Below are positions 1 to 8,637 of a stretch of DNA of 64,000 nucleotides, piece after piece. Location of the stretch: contig NZ_JAKLJA010000004.1 of the NCBI RefSeq assembly GCF_022213065.1, positions 297,252 through 361,251 of the forward strand. The letters are read 5' to 3'. The stretch comes from Paraburkholderia tagetis. GTDB lineage: Bacteria; Pseudomonadota; Gammaproteobacteria; Burkholderiales; Burkholderiaceae. The position numbers were made by a program, and so were the translations under genes. The first letter of the stretch is position 1. Every line of letters starts with the position of its first letter. The notes below the pieces were generated by a model. The model was not told the origin of the DNA. It did not search any database and worked only from the letters and a program-made list of their open reading frames with translations.

Positions 1-333
1 CGCAGCGGCGTCGTGATCAATATCTCCACCGCGTGGGCTTTCGAGCCGAGCGAGATGTTCCCCACCTCGACCGTGTTCCGCGCGGGCCTCGCCTCGTACA
101 CCAAGCTTTTCGCGGACAGTCAGGCCAAGCACAACATTCGCATGAACAACGTGTTACCCGGCTGGATCGATAGCCTGCCCGCGCTGGAGGCGCGTCGCGA
201 AAGCGTCCCGCTGCAACGTTATGGAACGAGCGAAGAGATCGCGGCCACCATCGCCTTCCTGGCCTCGGATGGCGCGGCCTACATTACCGGCCAGAATATT
301 CGCGTCGACGGCGGCGTGACCAGATCGGTCTGA
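1..333 (+). CDS. SDR family oxidoreductase, C-terminal part
   Basis: The gene enters the window from the left, so only the last 110 residues are visible. They read in frame from base 1, through the VINIS strand typical of short-chain dehydrogenases, to a TGA stop. Near the C-terminus the stretch AATIAFLASDGAAYITGQ followed by RVDGG is the usual SDR ending (FLASD, ITG, DGG). The family consists of NAD(P)-dependent cytosolic oxidoreductases. The YxxxK catalytic pair may be the YTKLF segment (Y then K two residues later is not canonical), so the active site cannot be judged. The substrate is unknown. Confidence 0.85.
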   Translation, partial: RSGVVINISTAWAFEPSEMFPTSTVFRAGLASYTKLFADSQAKHNIRMNNVLPGWIDSLPALEARRESVPLQRYGTSEEIAATIAFLASDGAAYITGQNIRVDGGVTRSV

Positions 334-605
334 GTCTGCGATGCTGGAGCTGTCTCCAGACGGTCACAAGCGTGCGCGGTTTTCGCGCTGCAACGGTGCG
401 TGGCAGGGCGGCTGGGTCGTGCCATGAACACCCTTGCGGCGGAGGCAAATATCCGTGTGCCGCGGCTTTGACTTTGCCTGGTGCGTCCACTAGATTCAAA
501 TGACGCAGCCCAGCGTGCGGCAGGGTTTCTCAGGTAAATCAAAGGGCTAGAGCGCCGCTTTCGGGAGGGGCCGGTTTCGGACGATGTCTCGACAGGAGAA
601 CGATC

Positions 606-1250
606 GTGACTTCCTGGGAAATCCAGGGCACCGAGTTGATCAGTTGCAATTGCTCATACGGTTGCCCTTGCCAGTTCAACGCGCTGCCGACCCATGGCCG
701 GTGTGAAGCAATGGGTGCGATTTCGATCGCCGAAGGCTTCCACGGCGACGTGCGGCTCGACGGCGTCAATATCGCAGTGGTCTTTCAATGGCCGGGCGCC
801 GTGCACGAAGGCAGGGGGAAGTGCCAGCCGATCGTCGACGAACGGACCAGCCCGGAACAACGCGAAGCTATCCTGAAGATCATGACAGGTCAGGATACCG
901 AACCATTCGCCACGATGTTCGCGGTCTATGCGTCGACGCTCGAGCAGGCGTTCGAGCCGATCTTCACGAAGATCGATTTCGACGTCGATGTCGATGCGAG
1001 ACGCGGCCGGGTTCATGTCGACGGCGTCTTCGATCTCGAAGGCGAGCCGATTCTCAACGTGGTGACCGGCGCCGAGCATCGCGTCCGAATCGATCTGCCG
1101 CAAGGCTTCGAATACGAGCTTGCCGAAATCGGTTCTGGCAAGGGCCGCTCGCAAGGCAACATCGCGCTGGATCTGAGCGGGACGTATGCGCAGTTTGCGC
1201 GGCTGCACTTGAACAACCAGGGGCCGATCCGGCATCGCGCCACCGCATGA
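606..1250 (+). CDS. DUF1326 domain protein
   Basis: This 214-residue protein starts at GTG, with a purine-rich CAGGAGA about 8 bases upstream. The N-terminal motif SCNCSYGCPCQF (Cys14, Cys16, Cys20, Cys22) is the hallmark of DUF1326, a family of unknown function; the clustered cysteines suggest metal binding (inference). No signal peptide or membrane segment is seen. Its stop overlaps the start of the DUF2182 gene by 4 bases (ATGA), so the two are translationally coupled. DUF1326 and DUF2182 genes are often neighbours, which suggests one functional unit. Confidence 0.85.
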   Translation: MTSWEIQGTELISCNCSYGCPCQFNALPTHGRCEAMGAISIAEGFHGDVRLDGVNIAVVFQWPGAVHEGRGKCQPIVDERTSPEQREAILKIMTGQDTEPFATMFAVYASTLEQAFEPIFTKIDFDVDVDARRGRVHVDGVFDLEGEPILNVVTGAEHRVRIDLPQGFEYELAEIGSGKGRSQGNIALDLSGTYAQFARLHLNNQGPIRHRATA

Positions 1251-2035
1251 GCGCGGTCGAAAGCGTGCTTGGCCGTGGTCGTGCAATCACGGCGCTAGGC
1301 ATTGCCGGGGTCATGGCGGCGTCGTGGTACTACCTCTGGACAGGAGCGGGAACAGGCATGTCGGCGCTAGCCATGACGGCGGCGACGCTGTTCCCGCATC
1401 GGCTCGCGAGCAGCGGCAGCATGCAAATGTCGCTGCCGGCCGTGATCGTCATGTGGTGGATCATGATGATCGCGATGATGACGCCCAGCGCCGCGCCGCT
1501 GATCCTGCTGTATCGCCGCGTCATCCGGTATCGCGGTGCGCCGGAATCGAACACCGCCGCCATGTCGATGTGTCTTCTGGCCGGCTATCTCAGCGCGTGG
1601 CTCGCGTTTTCGATTGGCGTGTCCTGGCTGCAAATGATCCTGCAACCGCGCGGTCTCATTTCCGCAATGATGCTGTGGTCGAAGAGCGCCGTGCTTTCCT
1701 CGATCATCCTCGCGGCGGCGGGCATCTATCAGTTCACGCCGCTCAAGCGCGCCTGCCTCAAGCAGTGCCGCTCGCCGGTCAATTTCCTGACTGAGCATTG
1801 GCGCCCGGGCGTGGCGGGCTGCTTCCTGCTCGGCGCGCATCATGGGATCTACTGCGTCGGGTGCTGCTGGTTGCTAATGGCGCTGCTATTTGTAGGCGGC
1901 GTCATGAACGTGCTGTGGATCGCCGCGCTCTCGCTGATCGTCCTCGTCGAAAAAATCCTGCCGGGCGGCGAGCGCATCGGCCAGGCGCTGGGCGTGGCGT
2001 TGATCGTGTGGGCCGGCGCGACGCTGCTGGTGTGA
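1247..2035 (+). CDS. DUF2182 integral membrane protein
   Basis: A 262-residue polytopic membrane protein. Its ATG overlaps the stop of the DUF1326 gene, so the longer in-frame extension upstream is rejected. Several hydrophobic helices are evident, including a Met-rich one (MWWIMMIAMMTPSAAPL) that is typical of DUF2182. The Cys-rich segments ACLKQC and YCVGCCW lie around a HWRPGVAGCF motif. The family has been described as putative metal-binding membrane proteins, but a function is not established. Pairing with the Cys-rich DUF1326 protein suggests a shared metal-related role (inference). Confidence 0.85.
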   Translation: MSAVESVLGRGRAITALGIAGVMAASWYYLWTGAGTGMSALAMTAATLFPHRLASSGSMQMSLPAVIVMWWIMMIAMMTPSAAPLILLYRRVIRYRGAPESNTAAMSMCLLAGYLSAWLAFSIGVSWLQMILQPRGLISAMMLWSKSAVLSSIILAAAGIYQFTPLKRACLKQCRSPVNFLTEHWRPGVAGCFLLGAHHGIYCVGCCWLLMALLFVGGVMNVLWIAALSLIVLVEKILPGGERIGQALGVALIVWAGATLLV

Positions 2036-2050
2036 GCGGCGGGCGCCCGG

Positions 2051-2461
2051 TTACAGCGTCGGACGCCGGCTGCGTGCTTCGGCCAGACGTTCGATGGCCT
2101 TGTGCGCCTTGTCGATCTCGTTGGTCTTGTCGAAGAAATAATGCGCGCCCGCCGCCAGGCAGGCGTCGCGAAAAGGCCGACTCGATTGATTGGTCAGCAC
2201 GACCATGACGACCGGCGGCCCGCGGCGGGCGAGCGCGGATATCAACTCGAGCCCGCTCGCGCCCGGCAAGCGCAAGTCGGTGATCACGACATCGGGGCGG
2301 CTCGCGGCGATGCCCCTCAGTGCGGCGGGAATCTCCTCGGCTTCGCCGACCACGCGAACCCCGGCGATCGTGTGGAGCAGCGCCGCAATCCGGCGCCGCA
2401 ACGATGCCGAGTCTTCGACGAGGAAGACGGTCAATTGTGTCGATGAGGCGTTCGCGTCCAT
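2051..2461 (-). CDS. single-domain response regulator (receiver only)
   Basis: A 136-residue CheY-like receiver with no output domain. The acidic N-terminal pocket is VEDSAS, the likely phospho-acceptor Asp lies in VVITDLRLPG, and the conserved Lys is in FFDKTNE. The start at 2461 (MDANASS) was chosen because longer forms add no receiver sequence. It lies downstream of the NarL-type regulator in the same orientation, with about 170 bases between them. It could act as a phosphate sink or by protein contact in the same signalling pathway as the adjacent kinase (inference). Confidence 0.8.
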   Translation of the reverse strand: MDANASSTQLTVFLVEDSASLRRRIAALLHTIAGVRVVGEAEEIPAALRGIAASRPDVVITDLRLPGASGLELISALARRGPPVVMVVLTNQSSRPFRDACLAAGAHYFFDKTNEIDKAHKAIERLAEARSRRPTL

Positions 2462-2630
2462 GTGCCGAAGTATCGTGCCCGCCGTCGCGCAATGAAATCG
2501 GCCACGGTTGAACTTCGGGTAGGCGAAACGGAAGCTGTGTAGGCGGATTCCTACCCGATCTGCATATGGGGCAACGCGCCTGGGCGGGGTGCCGGTTCGC
2601 GCCAGACCGGGTCGCGCTAGACGGGTCGAG

Positions 2631-3278
2631 CTAGACATCGTCGTCGTCGTCGAACAGCTTGTGGCGCATGGCATAGCGCACGAGCGCGGCCTCGTGCGGC
2701 ATGCGCATTTTTTCGAGGATGCGCGTCTTGTACGTGCTGACCGTCTTCGCGCTCACGCTGAGTTCCTGTGCGATCTCCGTGATGGTTTCTCCGGCCGCGA
2801 GGCGGCGGAACACGTCGAATTCGCGGTCGGAGAGGCGCTGGTGCGGCAGCGCGTCGGCGGGTTCGTTCAGGCTCTGGGCGAACTGCTCGGCCATCGCGAG
2901 GCTCACGTACACGCCGCCCGCGGCGACCTTGGTCACGGCCGCAACGAGTTCCGCTCCGGCGCTTTCCTTCGTCAGATAGCCGGATGCGCCGGCCTTGAAC
3001 GCCCGCACCGCGTACTGCTGCTCGGCGTGCATGGTCAGCACGAGAATGCGCAGCTCGGGCTTTTCTTCCTTGATCTGCTTGATCAATTCGACGCCGTTGC
3101 GTCCCGGCATCGAAAGATCGAGCAGCAGCACTTGCGCGGGAGTCGAGCGGATCAGCGCGATCGTGCTCACGCCGTCGCGCGCCTCGCCTGCCACGTCGAA
3201 TCCGCTGGCGTTCTGCAGGATATGACGTAGACCGTCGCGCACGAGCGCATGGTCGTCGGCGATCAAGACTTGGGTCAT
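2631..3278 (-). CDS. NarL/FixJ-type LuxR response regulator
   Basis: 215 residues with an N-terminal receiver (IADDHALVRDG; acceptor Asp in LLLDLSMPGRNG; Lys in YLTKES) and a C-terminal LuxR-type helix-turn-helix (LSDREFDVFRRLAAGETI through SAKTVSTYKTRILEKM). It ends in an unusual run of five Asp before Val. It is divergent from the histidine kinase gene to its right and is very likely the kinase's partner. It is a DNA-binding cytosolic regulator whose target genes are unknown. Confidence 0.9.
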   Translation of the reverse strand: MTQVLIADDHALVRDGLRHILQNASGFDVAGEARDGVSTIALIRSTPAQVLLLDLSMPGRNGVELIKQIKEEKPELRILVLTMHAEQQYAVRAFKAGASGYLTKESAGAELVAAVTKVAAGGVYVSLAMAEQFAQSLNEPADALPHQRLSDREFDVFRRLAAGETITEIAQELSVSAKTVSTYKTRILEKMRMPHEAALVRYAMRHKLFDDDDDV

Positions 3279-3512
3279 CAGTGTCGGTCCTCCAGCTGTG
3301 CCGCTGGTTGTGGCGCGGGTTGCAGGAAAGTCATCGCGATCGCGCGGCGCCTGGTGCTGGCCGTGGCGTGCGCAACCGATTCATCGTGCATGGACAAGCA
3401 TCTGTGGGCGCCGCAGTCCGGCCGCAGCGGGCAACAGGCAGTATGCAATAGTTGCCTTCGGCGTGCATCATCTGCTCAAATGCCTTTTCCGGATTCCTTT
3501 GCAGGCACGAGC

Positions 3513-5105
3513 ATGGGTCGCGACCGAGAAGACGGCAATCAGATGTTCCTGTCGACCTTGCCTGCCGGGCGCAGCGAGCGACGGCTCGCGCTCACGGTGA
3601 TACTCGTGAGCTTCGTATTGTTCGCCATCTGCGCGCCGTTTGCCAAGCGTCCGCTGCCGGTGGTGGGGGCGTTCATCCCGATCTACGAATCGGCCCTGGT
3701 GATGAACGACCTGATTACGGCCATGCTGCTGTTCGGTCAATTCAATTCGCTGCGCTCGCGTGCGCTGCTCGCGCTCGGCAGCGGCTACCTCTTCACCGCA
3801 GGCATGACGATCGTGCATGGCCTCACGTTCCCGGGCCTGTTCGCACCCGCCGGGCTGCTAGGCGCCGGCCCGCAAAGCACCGCGTGGCTCTATATGTTCT
3901 GGCATGCCGGGTTCCCCTGTTGTGTCACGGCCTATGTGCTGCTCGGGAACGCTGCGGGCGGCCAGCGACGCGACATTCCCAGGCGTTCCACGCGCGCGTC
4001 GATCGCATTCTGCGTGGTGGCCGTGGCGGCACTCGTCTGCGGCCTGACCGCGTTTGCCACGGCGGGCAAGGCGCTGCTGCCCGATCTCCTCGTCAACGGA
4101 CGCTTCACCTGGACATACCGGTTCGTGATCGGCACCGTGTGGCTGGCGAGCCCGTGCGCGTTCGCGATGCTGTGGCGGCACGGCAGGCGCACGGCGCTCG
4201 ATATGTGGTTGATGGTGGTGATGACGGCATGGATGATCGACATCGCGCTCGCGGCGATGCTCAATCATGGCCGGTTCGATCTCGGGTTCTATGCGGGACG
4301 CATTTACGGTCTGCTGGCGGCGAGCTTCGTGCTGATCGTCCTGCTGGTCGAGAGCGGCACGCTCTATGCACGGCTCGTCGCGCTCACGCGCCGGGACCTG
4401 CGCGAGCGCATGCGCGTGAAGGAGTTGGAGCATCTGGGGCATCTCTCGGCCGGCATCCAGGCCGCGCGCGAAGAGGAGCAAAAGCGCATCGCGCGCGAAC
4501 TGCACGACGATCTCGGGCAGCGGCTGACCGCCCTCAAGATCGACCTGACGATGCTCGAAGTCGATCTCGACGGCCGCACGATGGCGCCGGCGTTGCGCGG
4601 GCGCGCGCGCTCGATGATGACGCTGATCGACGAGACCGTGAGGTCGGTGCGCCATATCGCGGCGGGGCTGCGCCCGACCGTGCTCGACGACCTCGGGCTC
4701 GTGCCGGCGCTCGAGTGGCTGGCCGGCGATTTCGAAAGCCGCAATGGGATCGTGGTGGATCTGCTCATCGACATCGACGATCTGAACTTCGATTCGGCGG
4801 CGGCCACCGCCGTGTACCGGATCGTCCAGGAGGCGCTCACGAACGTCGCCAGACACGCGGAGGCCACCGAAGTGCACATCGAGGTCGTGCTCGATGGCGA
4901 TGCGTGCCGGATCGGAGTGGCGGACAACGGGCGCGGCTCGGCGGCGAGCGCGATGCACAAGGCGCAGTCGTTCGGTTTGCTTGGCATCCGCGAGCGGGTC
5001 CGGCAATTGAATGGCGCCGTGTCGGTCGATACGGCGCCGGGCGAAGGATTTCGCTTGTCGGTCAGCTTGCCGGTGAGTGCGCTGAATCGCGAGGCATCAG
5101 CTTAG
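3513..5105 (+). CDS. membrane sensor histidine kinase (MASE4-like, HisKA_3)
   Basis: The protein has an N-terminal membrane sensor of about eight hydrophobic helices, beginning RRLALTVILVSFVLFAICAPF, with a MASE4-like arrangement. A coiled linker follows, then a HisKA_3 dimerisation box (ARELHDDLGQRLTALK, His is the phospho-site) and an HATPase_c domain (EALTNVARHA and DNGRG boxes). The start is uncertain: ATG codons at 3480, 3513 and 3543 are possible, and none has a strong ribosome site. The divergent NarL-type regulator is its probable partner. Its 3' end overlaps the 3' end of flhC by 44 bases, tail to tail. Confidence 0.85.
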   Translation: MGRDREDGNQMFLSTLPAGRSERRLALTVILVSFVLFAICAPFAKRPLPVVGAFIPIYESALVMNDLITAMLLFGQFNSLRSRALLALGSGYLFTAGMTIVHGLTFPGLFAPAGLLGAGPQSTAWLYMFWHAGFPCCVTAYVLLGNAAGGQRRDIPRRSTRASIAFCVVAVAALVCGLTAFATAGKALLPDLLVNGRFTWTYRFVIGTVWLASPCAFAMLWRHGRRTALDMWLMVVMTAWMIDIALAAMLNHGRFDLGFYAGRIYGLLAASFVLIVLLVESGTLYARLVALTRRDLRERMRVKELEHLGHLSAGIQAAREEEQKRIARELHDDLGQRLTALKIDLTMLEVDLDGRTMAPALRGRARSMMTLIDETVRSVRHIAAGLRPTVLDDLGLVPALEWLAGDFESRNGIVVDLLIDIDDLNFDSAAATAVYRIVQEALTNVARHAEATEVHIEVVLDGDACRIGVADNGRGSAASAMHKAQSFGLLGIRERVRQLNGAVSVDTAPGEGFRLSVSLPVSALNREASA

Positions 5106-5727
5106 GGCGGTGCGGATTTCCGGCGCGTCGTTCGTTTGATTTGGGCCTGCTTTCCGTGCGCGTTTCAGCGGGTTCGCGCGCGCCATCCGCTTGGCAAGGC
5201 GCGCCCGTCCTTGCCTTCCCGCGCTTGCCGGCGCGCGAGGGCGGCTGGCAAATCGCGCAGACTTTACCGTTCGGCGCGTCGTATTTGTGGATCACGAACT
5301 TGCCCGCGCAGCGGCGGCATGATGTCAGTTGCAGGAGGCCACCGTTGAAAAAGCGCACGAGTGTCCAGGCGCGCGTCAAATCGAGCTGCATCTCGAGACC
5401 GTTGTGCACGCAGTGCTCCCGATACAGGCGAAATCCCTTGGTCAGCGCGTCGAGATGCGAGCAGCCCGCTTCGTCCTTGAGAAACACATACGTGTTGTAG
5501 AAGAGCGATGCGTGGATATTGGCCTGCCATGTCATGTACCAGTCGGCGGACGAGGGCAGCATGCCCTTCGGCGGCGACTCCCCCTTGATCTCGTGGTACA
5601 GCCGGATCAGCCGGTCGCGCGGCAGCGCAAGCTCGCTTTCGAGCACCTGCATCCGTGCGCCGAGTTCGATCAGCGCGCTCGCGCGCACGACTTCCCGCGC
5701 ATCTTCGATGATGCTGACCCTGGACAT
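5062..5727 (-). CDS. flhC: flagellar master regulator FlhC
   Basis: FlhC forms the FlhD4C2 activator of class II flagellar genes. The start is MSRVSIIEDA, 17 bases after the flhD stop. The zinc ligands fall at Cys137, Cys140, Cys157 and Cys160 (SCRRC and VCAIC), the same numbering as the E. coli protein. At 221 residues it is longer than the usual ~190. The extra tail is basic and Ser/Arg-rich, and its coding region runs into the 3' end of the convergent histidine kinase gene. Either the tail is a real extension or the native stop was lost. Confidence 0.93.
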   Translation of the reverse strand: MSRVSIIEDAREVVRASALIELGARMQVLESELALPRDRLIRLYHEIKGESPPKGMLPSSADWYMTWQANIHASLFYNTYVFLKDEAGCSHLDALTKGFRLYREHCVHNGLEMQLDLTRAWTLVRFFNGGLLQLTSCRRCAGKFVIHKYDAPNGKVCAICQPPSRAGKRGKARTGAPCQADGAREPAETRTESRPKSNERRAGNPHRPKLMPRDSAHSPAS

Positions 5728-5744
5728 GGCTCGCCTCGGCCCGT

Positions 5745-6062
5745 TCACGCGAACTGTTCGGCGGGCTGGCCCGCGAGCAGCACGGCCGCATGCGTGTGCG
5801 CGAGATCCACGTGCTTCGCCGGTGCCGCCAGCACGGAGAGCATCTGATGGTCGTTGATCCGGAAGAAGCACAGCAGTTGATTGCACGCGGCGAGCTTGAC
5901 GGTCTGGGCCAGCGTCAGCCCGGCCAGCAGGTCGGCCACTTGCTCGGACAGGCCGAGCCGGAACATGCCCGTCGGGCGGTCGTCGTGCAGCAGGCGTTGC
6001 GCAAGCGCGAGATAGGACAGGTTGAGTTCCTGAATGGATTGCAGTGTTTCGGCGCTGTTCAT
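5745..6062 (-). CDS. flhD: flagellar master regulator FlhD
   Basis: 105 residues from MNSAETLQS. This start is supported by a GGGGGAAC ribosome site just upstream; the in-frame ATG eight codons earlier is less likely. The family core IQELNLSYLALAQRLL and the region around Cys68 (LAACNQLLCFFRI) match FlhD, the partner of FlhC that recruits RNA polymerase to class II flagellar promoters. It is first in the flhDC operon. Confidence 0.93.
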   Translation of the reverse strand: MNSAETLQSIQELNLSYLALAQRLLHDDRPTGMFRLGLSEQVADLLAGLTLAQTVKLAACNQLLCFFRINDHQMLSVLAAPAKHVDLAHTHAAVLLAGQPAEQFA

Positions 6063-6521
6063 GAGGTTCCCCCGTTCAAGGGCCACGTCGATATTTCCTG
6101 ATGGAAGTATTGCTTTCGCGGGGGAGAGTTGAAATCAGCGGCCAGCGAACTTGCTGTAGTCGCAACAGTATGGGTGTCAGCGTTTTCCTACGCAGGCCGA
6201 CGATTTCGTCGGACCTCGCTCCTGCTGCACAACCAAAATCTCATAATGCAAAACAAAGTCGCGTATGCCAAAAAAATCTGCGGCGACGCAACATGAAGCT
6301 GTTGCGCATCGGCGAATGCGATTGCATATCATGAAATATAATTCGTATATGCTTGAATTTTAATTATTTTTTTGTTTCGTTTTGTCAGCGAGTCCAAGGC
6401 CGCAGCCGCCACTTATCTCGATACTCTGTACCCATGGAGAACGCACACGCAGGCTCGCGGCACTCCGGCTTGCGAGACGCACACGCGTTCCGGCATTTTC
6501 TAAACCTGTGGGAGAGGCAAG
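6063..6521. promoter_or_regulatory. AT-rich upstream region of flhDC
   Basis: No gene is seen in these 459 bases. The part from about 6230 to 6380 is strikingly AT-rich for this genome and contains long A and T runs. It lies upstream of flhDC (minus strand) and of a small plus-strand gene. Such leaders usually carry multiple regulator and H-NS-type sites. No single operator can be named from inspection. Confidence 0.5.
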
Positions 6522-6758
6522 ATGTTGCACGTTTATATTGAACCGGTACCGAAGGGACAATGGGGGCCCATTGATGGATACCGCATCGAAACTGAGGACG
6601 GGACGAAGCTCTCAGGAGAACTGCTACGCTCCGAACGACTGGCGGTAAGCGAGGCAAGGCTGCACGGCTACGTGCCGTTGCTCGCGACGGTGCGCATACC
6701 GGACAAGGCCGTTGCCGAGCACTGGAAACCCGCTGACCAAACCCTCATGCCGGTCTGA
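6522..6758 (+). CDS. small conserved hypothetical protein
   Basis: A 78-residue soluble protein, MLHVYIEPVPKG at the N-terminus, with a strong ribosome site (GGGAGAGG) 6 bases before the ATG. It has no signal peptide or membrane helix. The composition is ordinary for a coding gene. The function is not recognised. It stands alone between flhDC and the sigma-factor operon. Confidence 0.65.
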   Translation: MLHVYIEPVPKGQWGPIDGYRIETEDGTKLSGELLRSERLAVSEARLHGYVPLLATVRIPDKAVAEHWKPADQTLMPV

Positions 6759-6866
6759 TCGTCGATGTGGGTAATATTTTTCCCCGCGCACTTCCCGTCT
6801 GCATAGGCCCGAAGTGCGCGTTTCATATCCGCTTTCCCCGGCTGACTGGCCGGCGCGCGCTTCGCA

Positions 6867-7748
6867 TCATCCACTTCCGTGCAGTCGGGCCTTCAGCGCA
6901 GTTTCGAACGCGGTCAGCGCGTCCGGAGCAGCGTCCGTGATCGCCCACCAGGTCATCCCGTTATCGTGCCAGCGCGCCAGCGCGTAGCCCTCGCGGCCCA
7001 GCGCCTCGGCCGGGCCCGCAACAGCCTGGTCGGAGTCCGGGAATACATACACGTCGATCACATGCTTGCGGTAGTGATAAGTCAGGACCGCCACCCGCCG
7101 ATGTCCGAGGTAGTCGAGCCGGCCTCCCACCAGCGGGAAGCCGCTCGCGGTCAAGTCCTCGACTGGCGGTGCATAGTCGATCCGGCCGTTGAACCACGGC
7201 TTCACCGTATGCTGATCGGACGAAATGACGTCGATGTCGCGCCCTGAGAGCTGGGCCCTGACATGGCTCGACACGAGTTCGTCGACGAATGGGGTGCTGT
7301 CCACATGACGAGGCAGCGTCAAGACCACGCCCGCCGCCACCGCGCACAGCGCGATCGCCAGTCCCGTCAGCCAGCCGGCGCTTATTCCTCGGCCGGAGGT
7401 GGTGCTGCCGGAGGCTGTCCCGAAGCCGCCCCCGTGTGGAATCTGCCAGCCGTCGAGCCACGCAAAGCGTCTCCGCTTACGCGCGGGGGTCTCCCGGTCA
7501 CGCGTTTCATCCGTATCGCCCGACAGCGGGGCGGCCGGTAACGAGGCGGCTATCTGCGCGCGCAGCCCTTCGGGGGCACGGTAGTACTCGGCGCGGCGCA
7601 CTGCGCGGCTGATCGCGCGCACCGCCTCGCTTTCGCGACGGCATGCGTCGCAGCCTTCGACGTGCTGCTGCAGGCGATGTTCGTCGGGTGGCGACAGTTC
7701 CCGGTCGACGCTCGCGTCCAGGAGCGGCCTTGCATCTTTACAGTCCAT
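6867..7748 (-). CDS. anti-sigma factor with zinc-finger domain (membrane)
   Basis: 293 residues. The N-terminal zinc anti-sigma domain begins MDCKDARPLLDASVDREL and carries the H-x3-C-x2-C signature (HVEGCDAC). One transmembrane helix lies near residues 140-165 (GWLTGLAIALCAVAAGVVLTL), followed by a periplasmic domain of about 130 residues. It overlaps the sigma gene by 11 bases, so the pair is translationally coupled. It should hold the ECF sigma factor inactive until a periplasmic cue is sensed. The RskA/ChrR-like class is not resolved. Confidence 0.87.
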   Translation of the reverse strand: MDCKDARPLLDASVDRELSPPDEHRLQQHVEGCDACRRESEAVRAISRAVRRAEYYRAPEGLRAQIAASLPAAPLSGDTDETRDRETPARKRRRFAWLDGWQIPHGGGFGTASGSTTSGRGISAGWLTGLAIALCAVAAGVVLTLPRHVDSTPFVDELVSSHVRAQLSGRDIDVISSDQHTVKPWFNGRIDYAPPVEDLTASGFPLVGGRLDYLGHRRVAVLTYHYRKHVIDVYVFPDSDQAVAGPAEALGREGYALARWHDNGMTWWAITDAAPDALTAFETALKARLHGSG

Positions 7749-8460
7749 CTGACATCTCCTCTCCGATTCCGCCTGGATTGTTGCGTGGGGGCAAGCCGCC
7801 GCGTAACGCGCCTGGCAGGTCGCGCGCATCTTCCGATGCACTGCTTCGCCGGGCGTTGGCGGCTTCGCCGCGGGATGGCGACTTCACGCCACGCGCCTGC
7901 AATGCGCTCAGCAGCGCAGCCAGCTTGCGGCGCCCACGCGCCAGGCGCGACATCACGGTGCCCACAGGCAGGTCGGCAATCTCCGCGATCTCGCGATAGC
8001 TCAGTTCCTCCAGTTCGCGCAGTATCAGCACCTCGCGAAACTCGACCGGCAACTGCTCCAGCGCCGCATGCACGAGACGTGTGTCCTCGTCGCGGATGAG
8101 GAGCGTTTGCGGATCGGCGCATGCAGCGCTCCAGCCGTCGATCGTGGCATCGTCGAGGTTGTCGTCAAACTCGGCAACCTCGTGCGACGACTTGCGCCGC
8201 CGCCACTCCGTATACCAGGTCCGCCGCACGATCGCCAGCAGCCAGGGGCGCGCGGTTTCGCCGCGAAACGTATCGAAGAAGCGGAATGCACGCATGAACG
8301 CTTCCTGCACGATGTCGTCGGCATCGTTGGGGTTGCCGCTCAGCCAGCGCGCGAGGTTGTACGCGGCATCGAGATGCGGCAACGCCATCTGCTGAAAACG
8401 GCTGCTGCGGGCAGCGTCGTCGCGCGGTGCGCCAGCGGCGTCTCTATTGGTCTCACCCAC
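7738..8460 (-). CDS. ECF-type RNA polymerase sigma factor
   Basis: 240 residues from a GTG start at 8460 with GGAGAGA 5-6 bases upstream. Region 2 reads NPNDADDIVQEAFMRAFRFFDTFRGE, and region 4 reads LPVEFREVLILRELEELSYREIAEI followed by GTVMSRLARGRRKL. The C-terminal ~45 residues after region 4 are extra and low in complexity. It sits in an operon with its anti-sigma factor. The same promoter-like motif lies in front of this operon and of the divergent metallophosphoesterase gene, which suggests autoregulation. Confidence 0.92.
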   Translation of the reverse strand: MGETNRDAAGAPRDDAARSSRFQQMALPHLDAAYNLARWLSGNPNDADDIVQEAFMRAFRFFDTFRGETARPWLLAIVRRTWYTEWRRRKSSHEVAEFDDNLDDATIDGWSAACADPQTLLIRDEDTRLVHAALEQLPVEFREVLILRELEELSYREIAEIADLPVGTVMSRLARGRRKLAALLSALQARGVKSPSRGEAANARRSSASEDARDLPGALRGGLPPRNNPGGIGEEMSDGL

Positions 8461-8557
8461 ACTGTCTCTCCACGCCGGCTTCTGCCGGGGAGGCCCGAAA
8501 AAACAGGGAAATTCCAAAGAGAAGCAATGTTCCCGACAACACCTGAAATCTGGACAT
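8453..8557 (-). CDS. candidate 34-residue leader or small membrane peptide
   Basis: A short ATG reading frame with an excellent GGAGG ribosome site 7 bases upstream. The product has a positively charged N-terminus (MSRF), a hydrophobic core (LSGTLLLFGISLFF) and an ASPAEA segment that looks like a signal-peptidase site. Its stop overlaps the GTG start of the sigma gene (GTGGGTGA), so its translation could control sigma translation. No homologue is recognised. It could equally be a secreted or membrane micro-protein. Confidence 0.5.
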   Translation of the reverse strand: MSRFQVLSGTLLLFGISLFFRASPAEAGVERQCG

Positions 8558-8637
8558 CGATCGACCTCCACAAAGTGTGCGTAAGGAACATCGTTGAACA
8601 GCGGTATGGCAGTAAAAGCGCTGGGTAAGCTCGCGAA

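Noticed and set aside
3249..3512. N-terminal extension of the histidine kinase
   Set aside because: The extra residues overlap the divergent regulator gene and are Cys/Ser-rich without domain character; later ATG codons fit better.
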